A stretch of DNA of 64,000 nt from NCBI GenBank assembly GCA_038749025.1, contig JBCDIL010000010.1, positions 1 through 64,000 on the forward strand, written 5' to 3'. Below, one piece after another: positions 37,020-46,231 of the stretch. A model generated the notes under the pieces. It made no database searches and was not told the DNA's origin. It saw nothing but the letters and a program-made list of their open reading frames with translations. This stretch comes from JBCAXA01 sp038749025. GTDB taxonomy: Bacteria; Pseudomonadota; Gammaproteobacteria; Steroidobacterales; Woeseiaceae. Position 1 is the first letter of the stretch. Every line of letters begins with the position of its first letter. The translations under genes and the position numbers were made by a program.

Positions 37020-37261
37020 GTTCTTTCGTTACCCAGCGCGGTTGTCCCGGCCACGCGCATGTTTCCAAACTGGACGGAGTATCATCCGAATCATCGTCCG
37101 GGTCTGTCGCCGACGTCACAATTGAGCAACAAATCCGGCGTTTTAGCCAATATTCTTCGTATTGGTGGAAAACGCAGCCCCGTCATGATTTTGGCGGTAC
37201 CATCTCGCGTTCTCGGCAAGCCCGCCGAGACACTCTGACAAGCCCACACCGGAGGTTGGCT

Positions 37262-38128
37262 TTGATCCGCAGCATGACCGGTTTCGCTCGCGCCAATGCG
37301 AGTCACGACACGTTAGAGCTCGTCTGCGAGCTACGGACCGTCAATCACCGTTACCTAGACGTGCAGTTCCGCCTTCCGGAAGACCTCCGGGGCCTCGAGA
37401 CGGCGCTAAAAACCCGTATTGGTGAGCGCCTTAGCCGGGGCAAAGTGGACTGCACGGTGCTGATGCGACGCCAACCCGGCGCCACAGCCGCCAGTGCGCT
37501 CGACCACGACGCCCTGGCAACTCTCGCTGAGACCTGCGACGACGTGCGCCATGCTATTCCGGGGCTGTCGGCGCCCACGACGCTGGACGTGTTGCGCTGG
37601 CCAGGTATTGTCGCCGAGACGAAAGTGGATCCCGACAGCCTGGGCGCGGCGGTTATGGGACTGGTCGACAACGCGATTGACGAGCTCGACGCGATGCGCG
37701 GCCGTGAAGGCGAGCGGCTCGCGACGATGATCCGCGAGCGACTCAGCGCGATCGAAGCGATCGGTACCGAGGTTCGTGAACGCCGGCCCGGCATCGTCGC
37801 CGCAGCGACGGCGAAAATTGAAGAACGGATCGCGAAGCTAAGCAGCGACGCCGATCCGGCACGCCTCGCTACCGAGGTGGCCATCCTTGCTCAAAAGCTC
37901 GACGTCGACGAAGAGCTCGACAGACTGGGCAGCCATGTCACAGAAATCGGCGCCGTTCTGAAGCGTCAGGAACCGATCGGGCGGCGGCTAGACTTTTTAA
38001 TGCAAGAGCTCAATCGCGAAGCGAATACGCTCGCGTCGAAAAGCGCCGACGGCGTAACGACCAATCTGGCTGTCGAATTGAAAGTCCTGATCGAGCAAAT
38101 GCGCGAGCAAATTCAAAACATCGAGTAG
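37262..38128 (+). CDS. yicC: YicC family endoribonuclease-like protein
   Basis: A 288-residue protein with the YicC N-terminal domain (MIRSMTGFARA, RTVNHRYLDVQFRLPEDLR) and the C-terminal DUF1732 (LDVDEELDRLGSHVTEI, GRRLDFLMQELNREANTL). E. coli YicC has been described as an endoribonuclease involved in small-RNA turnover. The start is placed at TTG 37262 because GGAGG lies six bases before it and it gives the family N-terminus; TTG 37256 is the alternative. It starts the yicC-gmk-rpoZ-spoT-ridA-recG run. Confidence 0.93.
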   Translation: MIRSMTGFARANASHDTLELVCELRTVNHRYLDVQFRLPEDLRGLETALKTRIGERLSRGKVDCTVLMRRQPGATAASALDHDALATLAETCDDVRHAIPGLSAPTTLDVLRWPGIVAETKVDPDSLGAAVMGLVDNAIDELDAMRGREGERLATMIRERLSAIEAIGTEVRERRPGIVAAATAKIEERIAKLSSDADPARLATEVAILAQKLDVDEELDRLGSHVTEIGAVLKRQEPIGRRLDFLMQELNREANTLASKSADGVTTNLAVELKVLIEQMREQIQNIE

Positions 38129-38133
38129 ATCGT

Positions 38134-38760
38134 ATGGCTCGAGGCAGACTCATTGTTATCTCGGCGCCTTCCGGCGCTGGCAAAACGACGTTGGTCAAAA
38201 TGCTGCTCGCGCGCAACCCGAACTTCGTCTTTTCCATTTCGTACACAACGCGGGCGATGCGCCCGGGCGAGCACGACGGTGTCGATTACCGCTTCGTCGA
38301 CAAACCGCGTTTTCAAGAACTGGTTGCCGCCGGCGAGTTGTTGGAGTGGGCCGAGGTGTTTGACAACTACTACGGCACATCACGCGCCGATGTCGAAGCC
38401 GAGCGACGCCGTGGTCGGCACGTCGTGTTGGAAATTGACTGGCAAGGCGCGGAGCAAGTTCGCAACGCGGTACCTGACTGTCGGAGTATTTTCATTCTTC
38501 CACCCTCGGTGGGGAGCCTGCGCGAGCGGCTGGTCGGGCGAAAAAACTCAACCGGCGCGAAAGACGATATCGAACGGCGATTGCGCGACTCGCTCACCGA
38601 TCTCGCCCATTGGAAAGCATTTGACTACGTCGTCGTGAACGATGACATAACCCGCGCCACCGATGATCTCGAGGGCATCGCCTTGGGCCGTTTGCGACGC
38701 AACCGGGTTGGTACGCAAAAAACGGCTGATCGTGTCGCCGCCATCCTGGCAGCGCGCTGA
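38134..38760 (+). CDS. gmk: Guanylate kinase
   Basis: A 208-residue nucleotide kinase (GMP + ATP to GDP + ADP). Seen: P-loop VISAPSGAGKTTLVKMLL, FSISYTTRAMRPGEHDGVDYRFVD, EWAEVFDNYYGTSRADVE, VLEIDWQGAEQVR and the LID-region VGRKNSTG. Starts 5 bp after yicC. Confidence 0.97.
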   Translation: MARGRLIVISAPSGAGKTTLVKMLLARNPNFVFSISYTTRAMRPGEHDGVDYRFVDKPRFQELVAAGELLEWAEVFDNYYGTSRADVEAERRRGRHVVLEIDWQGAEQVRNAVPDCRSIFILPPSVGSLRERLVGRKNSTGAKDDIERRLRDSLTDLAHWKAFDYVVVNDDITRATDDLEGIALGRLRRNRVGTQKTADRVAAILAAR

Positions 38761-38854
38761 ATTCGACGCTTATTCGATCGTGGCATAAGTGCTAGCTTGC
38801 TAGCTTCGGGGCGCGCTAGACTGCCTAGCAATCGTCACTTCAAGGAAGCGCGCC

Positions 38855-39145
38855 ATGGCCCGCATAACCGTCGAGGACTGCCTCGAAAACATCGACAACA
38901 TTTTTGAGCTGGTGCTGGTCGCCGCGAAGCGCGCCCGGCGAGTGGCTAACGGTGCCGAGGCGTTTGTGCCGCTTGAAAACGACAAACCCACCGTGGTCGC
39001 GCTGCGCGAGATTGCCGAAGGGCACATAACGTCGACCATCCTCGAAGAACCGGAATTCACGACAGACGAACTGCTGATGGCGGAAACCGCCGCCGCTCAG
39101 CAGGACGAACTACTGCCGCACCGGGGCTTCAAGCTCGGCGAATAA
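38855..39145 (+). CDS. rpoZ: RNA polymerase omega subunit
   Basis: A 96-residue omega subunit. Starts MARITVEDCLE, followed by NIFELVLVAAKRARR and VALREIAEGHIT, the standard core-binding and ppGpp site 1 region. A strong AAGGAAG ribosome-binding site precedes the ATG. It lies between gmk and spoT as in many gammaproteobacteria. The 94-bp gap before it has a direct repeat of TGCTAGCT at about 38790-38806, of no known role. Confidence 0.96.
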   Translation: MARITVEDCLENIDNIFELVLVAAKRARRVANGAEAFVPLENDKPTVVALREIAEGHITSTILEEPEFTTDELLMAETAAAQQDELLPHRGFKLGE

Positions 39146-39267
39146 AACGGGCTTTGCCCGATCGTTAGCGGTGGCCCTAGCGACCCAACCCTGCAACCCG
39201 GCCGGTCCGGCGACCAGCCGCCCGGCCAACGCGTGGCCAGACGACGCGCTCTCGCGGCGAGTTTAGG

Positions 39268-41454
39268 GTGGTCGACTACGCAGCCAGCTTTCGCGCCCGA
39301 CTCCCGGACACGCCGTGGTTTACCGGCCAGCGCCGCCTAGTCGACAAACTTAGCGCCTACCTACCGCCCGAAGAGGTCGAGCTCGTTGTTCGTGCGTACG
39401 AGTTCGGCGCGGCGGCCCATGAGGGGCAGCGCCGGCGCAGCGGCGAGCCGTACATCAGCCATCCGGTTGCCGTCGCCGACATCCTGGCGGACCTGCACAT
39501 CGACGGTGAGGGGATCGCGGCCGCGATCCTCCACGACGTCATTGAAGACACGCCGGCCGTCAAAGACGAGCTCGCCGAGAAATTTGGCAACGATGTCGCC
39601 GAATTGGTCGACGGCGTGACGAAACTCGACCAAGTACAGTTTCGTAGCCGCGCCGAAGCCCAAGCCGAGAGCTTTCGGAAAATGCTGCTGGCGATGGTCG
39701 AAGACATCCGCGTCATCCTCGTCAAGCTGGCCGACCGACTGCACAACATGCGCACACTAGAGTCGATGCCGGCGGAAAAGCAACGACGTATCGCGCGCGA
39801 AACGCTAGAGATTTACGCGCCGATCGCGAACCGGCTTGGCATTCACACAATGAAGACCGAGCTCGAAGAGCTCGGCTTCCGCTATCTGTACCCGCACCGT
39901 TACCGCGTTCTTGAAAAGGCGGTGCGACGCTCGTTCGGTAACCAGCGGCAAATGTTGAAAAAAATCTCGCTGGCACTCGAGAATGGCTTACGCGACGTCG
40001 GCATTGAAGGCGAAGTCGATGGTCGCGAGAAAAATCTGTACAGCATTTACACCAAAATGCGCCGGAAAAAGAAATCGCTCGCCGAAGTTGTCGACGTCTA
40101 TGGTTTCCGGGTCATCGTGCCAAACGTCGAAGCGTGTTACCGAGCGCTGGGGCTTGTGCACAAGCTGTACAAACCGATGCCACGCCGCTTCAAAGACTAC
40201 ATCGCCATCCCACGGGTCAACGGCTATCAGAGTCTGCACACCATTTGCTTCGGTCCACGCGGCCTGCCACTGGAGGTGCAAATTCGTACCCGCGAAATGG
40301 ACATGATGGCCGAGCAGGGCATCGCCTCGCACTGGCGCTACAAAGCCCACGACAAATCGAGTCCGGCACCCCAGGTTAGGGCGCGCGAGTGGTTGGCGCA
40401 GCTCGTCGAGATTGAAGAACGTGGCAGTTCCGAAGAGTTCATGGAACACGTCAAAGTCGACCTGTATCCCGATAAGGTCTACGTGTTCACGCCGAAAGGC
40501 GACATTTTCCGGCTACCGCGCGGCGCGACCGTTGTCGACTTCGCGTACGCGATTCACACCGATATCGGTAACCGCTGTGTCGCCGCGAAGATCGATCGGC
40601 GGCTGGTGCCGCTGCGCACACCGCTCGCCAATGGGCAGACCGTGCAGGTGATCACAGCGCGCGGTGCCCGGCCGAACCCAAACTGGGTCAATTTCGTCGC
40701 TACGGCCAAAGCACGGTCAGCTGTTCGTCTGTACCTGCGCCAGTTGCAGACCAGCGAGGCAATCGACCTGGGGCGGCGCCTGCTAGACCAAGCGTTGCGC
40801 GATTTGGGCAGCTCGCTGCGCCGAATTAGCCGCAACCGCTTGAAACAACTGCTCGACGATCTTGGCCTTAACGTTCGGGAAGAACTGTACGAGCAAGTCG
40901 GTTTGGGCGAACGTCTCGCACCGATAGTCGCCCGCTTGGTGATTAACGAGCCGCCAACGAAAGAGACAGCCACCGCCGGTACTGACGCACCGCTAACCAT
41001 CAGCGGCACGGAAGGCATGGTCGTTAGCTTCGGACGCTGTTGCTACCCGATTCCTGGCGACGCGATCATGGGTTACTTATCGAGCGGTCGTGGCATCGTT
41101 ATTCACCGCGAAGATTGCCGTAACCTCGAGACGTTTCGGAAACACCCGCAGAAATGGATTACCGTCGATTGGCGAAAAGACACCGACGAAGAATTTCTCT
41201 GTCGAATCGTGGTTGAGGCCGAAAACCGCATGGGGATCCTGGCGGAAGTCGCAGCATCAATATCGGCGACCGAGACGAACATCGAGCAAGTAGACGTTAA
41301 CGAGCGCGATCAGGGAATTTCATCGATTACGTTCTACTTGCATGTTCGCGATCACGAACATCTCGCCAGTGTGACGGCCGCTGTGCGTAAAATGCCGCGC
41401 GTTAAGCGTGTCTATCGCTACTTGTTCGCACTGGAGGATGACGATGACGACTAA
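39268..41454 (+). CDS. spoT: SpoT-type bifunctional (p)ppGpp synthetase/hydrolase
   Basis: A 728-residue RSH enzyme. The HD hydrolase is intact: AHEGQRRRSGEPYISHPVAVA, ILHDVIEDTPA, VKLADRLHNMRTL. The synthetase domain has RRFKDYIAIPRVNGYQSLHT; the RFKD form is typical of SpoT, not of RelA (EFDD). TGS follows (VYVFTPKGDIFRLPRGATVVDFAYAIHT), then the conserved-cysteine helical part (GRCCYPIPGD) and a C-terminal ACT domain (RMGILAEVAASISATETNI). Start GTG at 39268, just after an in-frame TAG. It is about 25 residues longer at the N-terminus than E. coli SpoT. Confidence 0.95.
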   Translation: MVDYAASFRARLPDTPWFTGQRRLVDKLSAYLPPEEVELVVRAYEFGAAAHEGQRRRSGEPYISHPVAVADILADLHIDGEGIAAAILHDVIEDTPAVKDELAEKFGNDVAELVDGVTKLDQVQFRSRAEAQAESFRKMLLAMVEDIRVILVKLADRLHNMRTLESMPAEKQRRIARETLEIYAPIANRLGIHTMKTELEELGFRYLYPHRYRVLEKAVRRSFGNQRQMLKKISLALENGLRDVGIEGEVDGREKNLYSIYTKMRRKKKSLAEVVDVYGFRVIVPNVEACYRALGLVHKLYKPMPRRFKDYIAIPRVNGYQSLHTICFGPRGLPLEVQIRTREMDMMAEQGIASHWRYKAHDKSSPAPQVRAREWLAQLVEIEERGSSEEFMEHVKVDLYPDKVYVFTPKGDIFRLPRGATVVDFAYAIHTDIGNRCVAAKIDRRLVPLRTPLANGQTVQVITARGARPNPNWVNFVATAKARSAVRLYLRQLQTSEAIDLGRRLLDQALRDLGSSLRRISRNRLKQLLDDLGLNVREELYEQVGLGERLAPIVARLVINEPPTKETATAGTDAPLTISGTEGMVVSFGRCCYPIPGDAIMGYLSSGRGIVIHREDCRNLETFRKHPQKWITVDWRKDTDEEFLCRIVVEAENRMGILAEVAASISATETNIEQVDVNERDQGISSITFYLHVRDHEHLASVTAAVRKMPRVKRVYRYLFALEDDDDD

Positions 41455-41827
41455 GACCCGGGTCGAGACGGCCGAGGCGCCCGCGGCGATCGGTACCTAC
41501 AGCCAAGCCATTCGCTGTGGCGACACCGTTTACTTGTCAGGCCAAATTCCACTCGATCCCGCCACGATGGAAGTCGTTGACGGCGATTTTCGCGCCCGTG
41601 CCGAACGGGTCTTCGACAACTTAGCGGCCGTCGCTGCGGCGTCCGGCGGCACGCTCGACAATGCCGTCAAAATCACCGTATTCCTGACCGACCTCAGCCA
41701 CTTCGCCACCGTTAACGAGGTGATGGAGGCACGCTTGAGTGCACCGTACCCGGCGCGTGCGGCCGTCGGTGTGGCCGAATTACCGAAAGGCGTTGACGTC
41801 GAAGCGGACGCCATCTTGGTGTTGTGA
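41444..41827 (+). CDS. ridA: RidA family reactive-intermediate deaminase
   Basis: A 127-residue YjgF/RidA protein that hydrolyses enamine/imine intermediates from PLP enzymes. Seen: PAAIGTYSQAIRCGDTVYLSGQIPLDP, KITVFLTDLSHFATVNEVM, and PARAAVGVAELPKGVDVEADAIL with the substrate-binding Arg. ATG at 41444 is used since GGAGG lies six bases upstream; ATG 41438 is too close to it. It overlaps the spoT stop by 11 bp and recG by 4 bp. Confidence 0.94.
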   Translation: MTTKTRVETAEAPAAIGTYSQAIRCGDTVYLSGQIPLDPATMEVVDGDFRARAERVFDNLAAVAAASGGTLDNAVKITVFLTDLSHFATVNEVMEARLSAPYPARAAVGVAELPKGVDVEADAILVL

Positions 41828-43920
41828 GCGAGCGCGGCCAGGCGGCCGCACCGGGTTTGCAAGCACCGCTCATCGAATTGAGCGGCGTCGGGCCGGCGCT
41901 GGCCGACAAATTAGCGGAGGTCGATCTTCACAGCGTTGAGGATCTGTTGTTCCACCTACCGCTGCGGTTTGAAGACCGGACCCAAGTGACACCGTTGGGC
42001 GCATTGCGCGGCGGGCAATCGGCCCTCATTGTCGGCGAAATCGCCTTAGCAGAGACGGTGTTTCGACCACGACGCAGTTTTCTCGCGCGGGTTAGCGATG
42101 GCACCGGGTCGCTAACGATGCGGCTCTTTCATTTCAGCAACACGCAAACACGTAGCCTCGCGCGCGGCGCTCGAATCTCGATGTTTGGCGATACACGGAT
42201 GGGGCCGGCTGGGCTTGAAATGGTCCATCCCGAATACCGGCTGCTGGCGGCCGATGCGTCGCCACCGCTCGAACACACCTTGACGCCGGTCTATCCGGCC
42301 GCCGACGGCATTGGCCAAAAACGGCTGCGTTCACTGACCACCCAGGCGCTCGCCGCCCTGTCACGCGATGCACCGGCCGAGTTACTGCCTGACGAGATCG
42401 TTACTGACTTAGGCTTGCCGCCGCTCGCCGAGGCGCTGCGTGAGTTACACCACCCGCGACCGGGCTTCGCAGTCGATCCGGAGGCGGGTGTCGATGAGCC
42501 AGCGATTCGCCGCCTGGCACTCGAGGAAATTCTGGCGCAACACTTGTCGCTTCGGCGGCTGCGTCTTCGCAGCGAACGCTTCGCGGCACCGGCGATACCC
42601 GCCGGAACCTTAGCCGACACGTTTATCGAGTCCTTGCCGTTCACATTGACCAAAGCGCAGCGCCAGGTCGCTGGCGAGATCGCGGCGGACCTCACCAAAC
42701 CAACTCCGATGCAGCGGCTCGTCCAAGGCGACGTGGGCTCGGGCAAGACGATCGTCGCGGCGATCGCGGCCCTGCAGGCCATCGATGCGGGTCTGCAAAC
42801 GGCATTAATGGCGCCGACCGAAATACTGTCGGATCAACACCGGGCAACCTTCAATGCGTGGCTGGCGCCGCTTGGCCGTCGTGTTGTGCAACTAAAGAGT
42901 CGCCAGAAAAGCGCCGAGCGGCGCGCTGCGCTAGCGGCGGTAGCGGACGGCAGTGCGGATCTCGTTGTTGGAACTCACGCGCTGTTCCAAGAGGGCGTTC
43001 ATTTCCAAAAACTGGGCCTGGCAATTATCGATGAGCAACACCGCTTCGGCGTTGCGCAGCGCCTGGCGCTGACGCAAAAGAGCGGCACCGATGGCGAGCG
43101 AGCGCACCAACTCGTGATGACGGCGACGCCGATCCCTCGCACCTTGGCGATGACCGCGTACGCTGATCTCGACACGTCGGTCATCGATGAGCTACCGCCT
43201 GGGCGAACGCCGGTGACAACCGCGGTGATCCCCGACACGCGGCGAGACGAGTTAACAGCCCGAGTCCGTGACGCATGCCTCGACGGGCGACAAGTCTATT
43301 GGGTCTGTCCGTTGATCGACGAATCCGAAACCTTGAACGCCGAGGCAGCAACCAGCCGGTATGAGGAGTTGCGCGGGTTGCTGCCAGAGCTTCGGGTCGG
43401 GCTCGTTCACGGCCGCCTCGTGCCGCGGGATAAGCAGGCGGTGATGGCGGCGTTCAAAGCCGGCGATATCGCGCTACTGGTGGCCACGACGGTCATCGAG
43501 GTTGGCGTCGATGTCCCCAACGCGAGCTTGATGATCATCGAGAATGCCGAACGCCTCGGTCTTGCTCAGCTGCACCAGTTACGCGGTCGGGTTGGGCGGG
43601 GCGCGGCACAATCGAGTTGCCTGTTGCTGTACCGCACGCCGCTCAGCCGCTTAGCCAAAGAGCGGCTGACCGTCATGCGCGAGACCAACGATGGCTTCAT
43701 CGTCGCCGAGAAAGACCTGGAGCTTCGCGGGCCTGGCGAAGTGCTCGGCACCCGGCAAACGGGCGCCATTCAGTTCCGGATTGCCGATCTCAGCCGGGAT
43801 CGCACGCTGTTGCCGGTCGTAAGACGCGCCGCGACATTGATCGAACAAACCGCTCCGGCCGACGCCGATCGGCTGATTGAGCGCTGGCTCGGCAGCGCCG
43901 AACGATTCGCAACCGTCTGA
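41824..43920 (+). CDS. recG: RecG, ATP-dependent branched-DNA helicase
   Basis: A 698-residue superfamily 2 helicase for replication-fork rescue and branch migration. An OB-fold wedge domain occupies about residues 55-150 (LTMRLFHF). Helicase motifs follow: LTKAQRQVAGEI, LVQGDVGSGKTIVAA (I), APTEILSDQH, IIDEQHRFG (II, DEQH), MTATPIPRTLAM (III), VATTVIEVGVDVPNA (V), QLHQLRGRVGRG (VI), then the C-terminal LELRGPGEVLGTRQTG. GTG start shares GTGA with the ridA stop. Confidence 0.96.
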   Translation: MSERGQAAAPGLQAPLIELSGVGPALADKLAEVDLHSVEDLLFHLPLRFEDRTQVTPLGALRGGQSALIVGEIALAETVFRPRRSFLARVSDGTGSLTMRLFHFSNTQTRSLARGARISMFGDTRMGPAGLEMVHPEYRLLAADASPPLEHTLTPVYPAADGIGQKRLRSLTTQALAALSRDAPAELLPDEIVTDLGLPPLAEALRELHHPRPGFAVDPEAGVDEPAIRRLALEEILAQHLSLRRLRLRSERFAAPAIPAGTLADTFIESLPFTLTKAQRQVAGEIAADLTKPTPMQRLVQGDVGSGKTIVAAIAALQAIDAGLQTALMAPTEILSDQHRATFNAWLAPLGRRVVQLKSRQKSAERRAALAAVADGSADLVVGTHALFQEGVHFQKLGLAIIDEQHRFGVAQRLALTQKSGTDGERAHQLVMTATPIPRTLAMTAYADLDTSVIDELPPGRTPVTTAVIPDTRRDELTARVRDACLDGRQVYWVCPLIDESETLNAEAATSRYEELRGLLPELRVGLVHGRLVPRDKQAVMAAFKAGDIALLVATTVIEVGVDVPNASLMIIENAERLGLAQLHQLRGRVGRGAAQSSCLLLYRTPLSRLAKERLTVMRETNDGFIVAEKDLELRGPGEVLGTRQTGAIQFRIADLSRDRTLLPVVRRAATLIEQTAPADADRLIERWLGSAERFATV

Positions 43921-43969
43921 CGGCGCCGGCGAGGCGCGGTATCATCGCGCAAACCACTGGACAGCAACG

Positions 43970-44884
43970 ATGAGCGCACGCTCCCCTGTGACATCGCCGG
44001 CGCACCGCAATGGGCAGTCTTGGTCAGAGACGGCCTGGCAGTACCTAACACTGATGCGGATCGACAAGCCGATCGGTATATGGCTGCTGTTGTGGCCAAC
44101 GCTGTGGGCACTGTGGGTAGCGGCCGACGGCCAACCGAATGGCAACCTATTCGCCATTTTTGTCGTCGGCGTCGTCGTGACCCGATCGGCTGGCTGCGTC
44201 ATTAACGATCTGGCGGACCGGCGCATCGACCGGGAGGTAAGCCGAACACAATTCCGGCCGTTGGCCACCGGCCAAGTCAGTGTCGCCGAAGCGACGGTGT
44301 TGTTCATTGGACTTGGGTTTATCGCAATTGGTCTCGCCTTGATGCTGAACCCGCTTGCCCAAGTGCTGGCTGGCGCCGCAACGGTTTTGCTCATCGTTTA
44401 CCCGTTTACGAAGCGCTTTCTGTCGGTTCCGCAACTGGTGTTGGGCGCCGCTTTCGGCATGGCCGTGCCGATGGCGTTTGCCGCAACCACCGGTGAGCTG
44501 CCGGCCGTTGCTTGGTTGATGTTCGCGATTACGTTGGTATGGGCCGTGATCTACGACACGATGTACGCAATGGTCGACCGCGACGAGGACATCGAAGCCG
44601 GTGTTCGCTCAACGGCCATTTTGTTCGGCGATGCCGATCGGTTTGTTATCGCGGGACTGCAAGCGAGTATGGTCTTGGGTCTTTTGATGCTCGGCTCACG
44701 CACGGCACTCGGCGGGTGGTATTACGCCTCACTGGTGGCTGTACTCGCCTTTATGCTGTACCAACAATGGCTGATTCGCGACCGCGACCGAGATGGCGCC
44801 TTTGCGGCGTTCCGTAATAACCATTACGTAGGCCTCGCCGTATTCGTCGGTATTGCGTTGGACTACCAGTTCGCCGTCGCCTGA
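43970..44884 (+). CDS. ubiA: UbiA, 4-hydroxybenzoate octaprenyltransferase
   Basis: A 304-residue multi-spanning prenyltransferase of ubiquinone synthesis. Both Asp motifs are present: NDLADRRIDREVSRT and YDTMYAMVDRDEDIEAG, within about eight membrane helices (first MRIDKPIGIWLLLWPTLWAL). The ATG at 43970 is chosen since upstream extension to 43877 lies inside recG. The usual partner ubiC is not adjacent. It belongs to the same enzyme fold as ctaB further along. Confidence 0.94.
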   Translation: MSARSPVTSPAHRNGQSWSETAWQYLTLMRIDKPIGIWLLLWPTLWALWVAADGQPNGNLFAIFVVGVVVTRSAGCVINDLADRRIDREVSRTQFRPLATGQVSVAEATVLFIGLGFIAIGLALMLNPLAQVLAGAATVLLIVYPFTKRFLSVPQLVLGAAFGMAVPMAFAATTGELPAVAWLMFAITLVWAVIYDTMYAMVDRDEDIEAGVRSTAILFGDADRFVIAGLQASMVLGLLMLGSRTALGGWYYASLVAVLAFMLYQQWLIRDRDRDGAFAAFRNNHYVGLAVFVGIALDYQFAVA

Positions 44885-44890
44885 GCACGG

Positions 44891-45418
44891 TTGGTGAACG
44901 GCTTGTTCCGTCGGTTCGTGGTACCTGCCCTTCTGGCGCTCGGCATTATGGTCGCGCTGATGAGTTTCTCGGTGTGGATTGTGGAACAACCGCTGGTCGC
45001 CCGCCAATTGGATCGCGTTGCCGGGCGCATGCAAGCGGCGTCAGAGGCTGAAGGGACGTCGCCGCTGCCAACGATGAGCGATCGTACCCCATTAGTTGTG
45101 CCTGAAAGGCGCGGCCCTACCCCGGTGGACTGCGCCACGGAAAGCGCCCGAATCGATCAACGGTTTGTGTCGGCGCGCGCCTGCAGTAACGACCTTGATT
45201 GCGTGATCAGTGCACCGCGGCAACGCTGCATCGTTGCATTACGTGTCGGTATCGCCGGTGCTATCGAAGACGATATCTTGTCGGCCTCGGGCCGTTGCCC
45301 CAACGCACTGCAATTGCCGACGCTCGACACGCTATGCCGCGTGCCGGACCGTGGCTGGGTGCCGCACTGCGCCGACGGTGTCTGCGCGCTGCACGATTCG
45401 TTCGACCCCGACCAGTAG
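44891..45418 (+). CDS. Membrane-anchored hypothetical protein with Cys-rich C-terminal domain
   Basis: A 175-residue protein with TTG (44891) or GTG (44894) start. An uncleaved signal or anchor (VPALLALGIMVALMSFSVWIV, about residues 10-31) is followed by a linker and a periplasmic domain with eight cysteines: DCATES, ARACSNDLDCVIS, RCIV, RCPN, TLCRV and HCADGVCAL. The paired spacing suggests disulfides. I do not recognise the family with certainty. It starts 6 bp after ubiA and is convergent with comF (4 bp between stops). Confidence 0.65.
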   Translation: MVNGLFRRFVVPALLALGIMVALMSFSVWIVEQPLVARQLDRVAGRMQAASEAEGTSPLPTMSDRTPLVVPERRGPTPVDCATESARIDQRFVSARACSNDLDCVISAPRQRCIVALRVGIAGAIEDDILSASGRCPNALQLPTLDTLCRVPDRGWVPHCADGVCALHDSFDPDQ

Positions 45419-45422
45419 CGGC

Positions 45423-46118
45423 TCACGCACGCGCTACACAAGCGACCGTTACCGACCGTGCACCAGCCGCCAGTAAGGCCTCGGTCGCCACGGTAATCGT
45501 GGCGCCGCTCGTCACCACGTCATCGACCAACAAGCAATGGCGTCCGTTGACAACGCGCGCATCGGCGGAAAAAACCCCGACCACGTTGCGCCGCCGTGCC
45601 GAGCGAGGCAACGCCGATTGCGCGCGAGTCGCGCGCGTTCTTACCAAGGCGCGTGCTCGCATTGGCCGGTCGATCGCCGCCGCGAGCGGCTCGGCCAAAC
45701 ACTGCGCCTGATTAAAGCCGCGCCAAATGAGACGGCGCCAATGCAACGGTACCGGGACCACGACATCGCATTCGATGTCGGCATCGAGCACAGCGGCCGC
45801 CATCACGCCAGCTAGCGGCTCGGCTAATGCCAGTTCGCGATGAAACTTAAGCCGGCGCAGCAACCCGTCTACGGGAAATGCGTAGTCGAGTGGCGCGATG
45901 AGTTGCGTGTACGGCGGCAACCGCCGTTGGCAACGACCGCACAACGCGGCTGCGTCGGCGATAGCACTCGCGCAAACGGGGCACGCCGCCGGTAGACGAG
46001 GCAAGTCGGCAACGCAAGCGGCACAGAGCGACGTACCGACGCCGACTTGACGACACAGCAAGCACATCGCGGGCAGCAAGGCATCGAGCAACGGTTGCCA
46101 ATAGACATTCGAAGGCAC
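45423..46118 (-). CDS. comF: ComF-family phosphoribosyltransferase-like protein
   Basis: A 231-residue ComF/GntX protein. N-terminal double zinc-ribbon: CLLC...CAAC and CPVC...CGRC within the first 70 residues. Then VVVPVPLHWRRLIWRGFNQAQCLAEPLA, a C-terminal PRT fold with the PRPP loop LLVDDVVTSGATI. Related proteins serve DNA uptake (ComF) or gluconate/other roles (GntX); type IV pilus genes in this window make DNA uptake plausible but unproven. GTG start; divergent from the BioC-like gene. Confidence 0.9.
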   Translation of the reverse strand: MPSNVYWQPLLDALLPAMCLLCRQVGVGTSLCAACVADLPRLPAACPVCASAIADAAALCGRCQRRLPPYTQLIAPLDYAFPVDGLLRRLKFHRELALAEPLAGVMAAAVLDADIECDVVVPVPLHWRRLIWRGFNQAQCLAEPLAAAIDRPMRARALVRTRATRAQSALPRSARRRNVVGVFSADARVVNGRHCLLVDDVVTSGATITVATEALLAAGARSVTVACVARA

Positions 46119-46231
46119 TCGTTAATAGTGCGCTAGAGACCGTCCCGCCAATAGCCACAAAACGGCGCAAACGACGTCGAAATGTTGGGCTTGCCAGCGC
46201 AATGCAACGTGGCCACTCTGCAGCGGTGGCT

